From assembly GCA_021780275.1 (NCBI GenBank), contig JAJXZC010000794.1:1-7177 (forward strand): a stretch of 7,177 nt of DNA, given 5' to 3'. The position numbers and the translations under genes are program-made. The stretch is from Pseudomonadota bacterium (GTDB taxonomy: Bacteria > Pseudomonadota > Alphaproteobacteria > Parvibaculales > Parvibaculaceae). The notes below the pieces were generated by a model. The model saw nothing but the letters and a program-made list of their open reading frames with translations, was not told the origin of the DNA and ran no database searches. Positions 5,152 to 7,177 of the stretch are shown here, one piece after another; the first letter of the stretch is position 1; each line of letters starts with the position of its first letter.

Positions 5152-6575
5152 GCACCTTCCAAGCCACTTTCTCGACCTGGCTCCGGGGGGCGGCGGCGAT
5201 TGCCCTGCTTCCCCTTGCGGGATGCGTGGGGTTTTCACCGGACGGTGGAATGACGCCCGTGGTTGCAGTCACTTCCGAGCGGCTTGGAAAGGACATCGTG
5301 AAGATTGGCGACGACGGCGAGGCGGCGGATGCCTTTGGCCGCGCGGCCGCGCTGCTGACGAAACCGCTGACTGTTAATCGGGCCGTCCAGATCGCGTTCC
5401 TACGTAATCGCGGCTTGCAGGCTTCGTTCCACGACCTCGGCGTCTCCGAGGCTGAGTACGTTCGTGCAAGCTTGCCACCGGAGCCGCAAGTCTCCATCAA
5501 CGGAGTGGCTGGACAAGAGGATGTGGAGATTGTCTCTCAAGTTGCTGGCGACCTTCTGGCCCTCGCCACTTTGCCCCAGCGCCAAGCCATTGCTGCCGAG
5601 CAATTCAAGGCCGCTCAGTGGAGAGCGGCTTCCGCAATCATGGCGCTGGCCGCTGCTGTTAGCCGACAGTTCTACACTGCCGTCGCAGCGATTGAGCAGG
5701 TCTCCTTCCTGGAGGCGACCCTTTCAACGGCGAAGGCTTCGGCTGAGTTCGCCAAGCAGCTTGGCGAAGCCGGCAACCTCAATAAGCTCGATCAGGCTCG
5801 AGAGGACTCGTTCTATACCGAAGTCGCCGCACAATTGGCGGATGGACGCCTGCAAGCACAGGCCGAGCGCGAGCGCTTAACTCGGCTGCTCGGGCTCTTC
5901 GGCCCTGACATTTCGTTCAAGCTGCCGAGAGCCTTGCCACCCCTGCCGAAGCGCATCGGGACGGAGCAAGATATAGAGGCAACCGCCTTGCGGGATCGCC
6001 TTGATCTCAAGGTCACGCGCCACGAGCTCGATGCCCTTGCGGGTCAGCTCGGTCTGACCGTCGCCACGCGCTATGTTAGCGACATCAGCCTCGCCGTCCA
6101 GAATGACACGGAGCGCGCCAGCCCTTCGTCGCCGGGAACGAATCTCGTGCGCAACGGCGCCGTGCTCAATTTCGCGATTCCTATTTATGACTTTGGTCAG
6201 AGCCGGGTGACCGGCGCCCGAGAGGCTTACCTCGCCGCTGCCAGTCGCCTCGCTCAAAAGGCGATCGAAACCCGCTCGCAGGCCCGTGAGGCCTATACAC
6301 GTTATCGCGGCAAGTACGACCTCGCGAAGTACTACCAGGGCCGCGTCCTGCCTCTCCAAAGCACTATTCTCGAGCAGTCTTCGCTACAGACGAACGGAAT
6401 GCTCTCGGACGTTACGCAGCTTCTCTTGGACGCTCGCACGCGCATTGCTGCGAACGCCAACGCTATTACAGCGCGCCGCGATTTCTTCATCGCCGCCGTC
6501 GACCTGAATGCCACCTTGATGGGTGCTGGGCCGGATGTGGTAAGCGGCGACACCTCAGTAGTCAGCACTAAGTAA
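5148..6575 (+). CDS. TolC-family outer-membrane efflux lipoprotein
   Basis: A 475-residue outer-membrane factor of the TolC/OEP family, which forms a trimeric channel through outer membrane and periplasm. Residues 1-25 are a lipoprotein signal with lipobox LAGC, giving lipidated Cys26 as in CusC- and NodT-type members. Two OEP repeats follow (about 75-250 and 275-460), each rich in long Ala/Gln/Arg helices. Landmarks are AGNLNKLDQARE (208-219) and FAIPIYDFGQSR (342-353), the family's IPLFDFG-like motif. The GTG start at 5148 is chosen because it overlaps the preceding TGA (GTGA) and follows GGGGGAGGG, implying translational coupling. Its length is normal. The neighbouring multicopper oxidase points to copper export or tolerance. 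No inner-membrane pump or adaptor protein is in the window, so the partner is unknown. Confidence 0.93.
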   Translation: MSTFQATFSTWLRGAAAIALLPLAGCVGFSPDGGMTPVVAVTSERLGKDIVKIGDDGEAADAFGRAAALLTKPLTVNRAVQIAFLRNRGLQASFHDLGVSEAEYVRASLPPEPQVSINGVAGQEDVEIVSQVAGDLLALATLPQRQAIAAEQFKAAQWRAASAIMALAAAVSRQFYTAVAAIEQVSFLEATLSTAKASAEFAKQLGEAGNLNKLDQAREDSFYTEVAAQLADGRLQAQAERERLTRLLGLFGPDISFKLPRALPPLPKRIGTEQDIEATALRDRLDLKVTRHELDALAGQLGLTVATRYVSDISLAVQNDTERASPSSPGTNLVRNGAVLNFAIPIYDFGQSRVTGAREAYLAAASRLAQKAIETRSQAREAYTRYRGKYDLAKYYQGRVLPLQSTILEQSSLQTNGMLSDVTQLLLDARTRIAANANAITARRDFFIAAVDLNATLMGAGPDVVSGDTSVVSTK

Positions 6576-6586
6576 ACGAGGGCGAC

Positions 6587-7177
6587 ATGATCGATATTCC
6601 CCATCCCTCGCGCCGTAGCCTCCTCACCCGAAGCGGGGTAGCTCTCGTGTCCTGCGTGCTCCTGAGCGGTCGCGCCGCCGCGGCGGCGATCCCTGAGGCG
6701 CCCATCATGAAAGATGCGACGATGCAGCCGCCGCTGCATCCGAGCGCCGGCCCCGACTACAATCCCGTAGCGACGCTCAACGGCTGGACGTTGCCGTTTC
6801 GAATGAACGGCGGCTGGAAGGAATTCCACCTTCTCGCCGAACCAGTCGTTCGCGAGATGGCGCCCGGGATGACGGCGCATCTCTGGGGCTACAATGGGCA
6901 AAGCCCTGGCCCAACCATCGAGGCCGTCGAGGGCGACAAAGTCCGCATCTTTGTTACGAACCATCTTCCCGAGCACACGACGGTTCACTGGCACGGCATG
7001 CACATTCCAAACGGGATGGACGGCGTCGTCGGGCTCACGCAACCCGGCATCGAACCCGGCAAGACGATGGTCTACGAGTTCGTCCTACCGCGCTCCGGCA
7101 CCTTCATGTATCACCCGCACGCCGACGAGATGACGCAGATGGCGATGGGCATGATGGGGTTCTTCGTAGTCCATCCC
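6587..7177 (+). CDS. Multicopper oxidase, Tat-exported, N-terminal part
   Basis: The 197 visible codons run open to the right edge. The N-terminus carries SRRSLLTRSG (8-17), a twin-arginine motif, followed by a hydrophobic run and a likely cut after the Ala stretch (30-34), so the folded, copper-loaded enzyme would go to the periplasm. The first cupredoxin domain shows NGQSPGPTIEAVEGD (103-117), HWHGMHIP (134-141) and MYHPHADE (174-181); the HWH and HPH histidines are type 2/type 3 copper ligands. MTQMAMGMMG (182-191) adds a Met cluster as in copper-tolerance oxidases of the CopA/CueO kind, which oxidise Cu(I) to Cu(II). The start follows GAGGG by four bases and lies 11 bases after the TolC-family stop, so it is cotranscribed. 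The C-terminal domain with the type 1 site is outside the window, so the exact subfamily is open. Confidence 0.95.
   Translation, partial: MIDIPHPSRRSLLTRSGVALVSCVLLSGRAAAAAIPEAPIMKDATMQPPLHPSAGPDYNPVATLNGWTLPFRMNGGWKEFHLLAEPVVREMAPGMTAHLWGYNGQSPGPTIEAVEGDKVRIFVTNHLPEHTTVHWHGMHIPNGMDGVVGLTQPGIEPGKTMVYEFVLPRSGTFMYHPHADEMTQMAMGMMGFFVVHP

Noticed and set aside
6332..7042. 236-codon minus-strand ORF
   Set aside because: It is antisense to the end of the TolC-family gene and the start of the multicopper oxidase, both of which have clear motifs.

Overview
The window reads as a chromosomal segment of an alphaproteobacterium, most likely of the order Hyphomicrobiales (Rhizobiales). The reasons are the high G+C coding style, a homospermidine synthase whose catalytic residues fall at the numbers I recall for the Blastochloris viridis enzyme, and a signal-peptide-bearing L,D-transpeptidase and YdcH-type small protein of kinds common in that order. 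I cannot name the genus.

Left part (1-2862), housekeeping. Homospermidine synthase lies on the minus strand and runs off the left edge (395 codons visible). It has a good sigma70-like promoter and is separated by a hairpin terminator from a minus-strand L,D-transpeptidase. After a divergent intergenic region come a plus-strand 62-aa YdcH/DUF465-type coiled-coil protein, a strong palindrome, and an intact tRNA-Arg(CCG).

Middle part (2863-4392), scar or island edge. The sequence turns AT-rich directly after the tRNA-Arg. It then carries two TTGCAACCA direct repeats one helical turn apart, followed by the 3' part only of a tRNA-Gly(GCC), from anticodon arm to CCA, with its own hairpin terminator. 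This is what site-specific integration and later decay at tRNA genes leaves behind. Beyond it is more than 1 kb of gene-poor DNA with one plausible minus-strand ORF carrying a Cys/His zinc-ribbon-like motif, and some orphan reading frames.

Right part (4393-7177), a plus-strand copper-handling operon. It holds a 121-aa exported His/Cys-rich protein, an 84-aa exported protein with a Met-rich tail, a TolC-family outer-membrane lipoprotein translationally coupled to it through a GTGA overlap, and a Tat-exported multicopper oxidase cut by the right edge. Together they suggest periplasmic copper binding, Cu(I) oxidation and outer-membrane export. No RND pump, membrane-fusion protein or copper regulator is visible. 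The least described parts are the two small exported proteins and the tRNA scar. I see no CRISPR array and no clearly new defence or mobile system.
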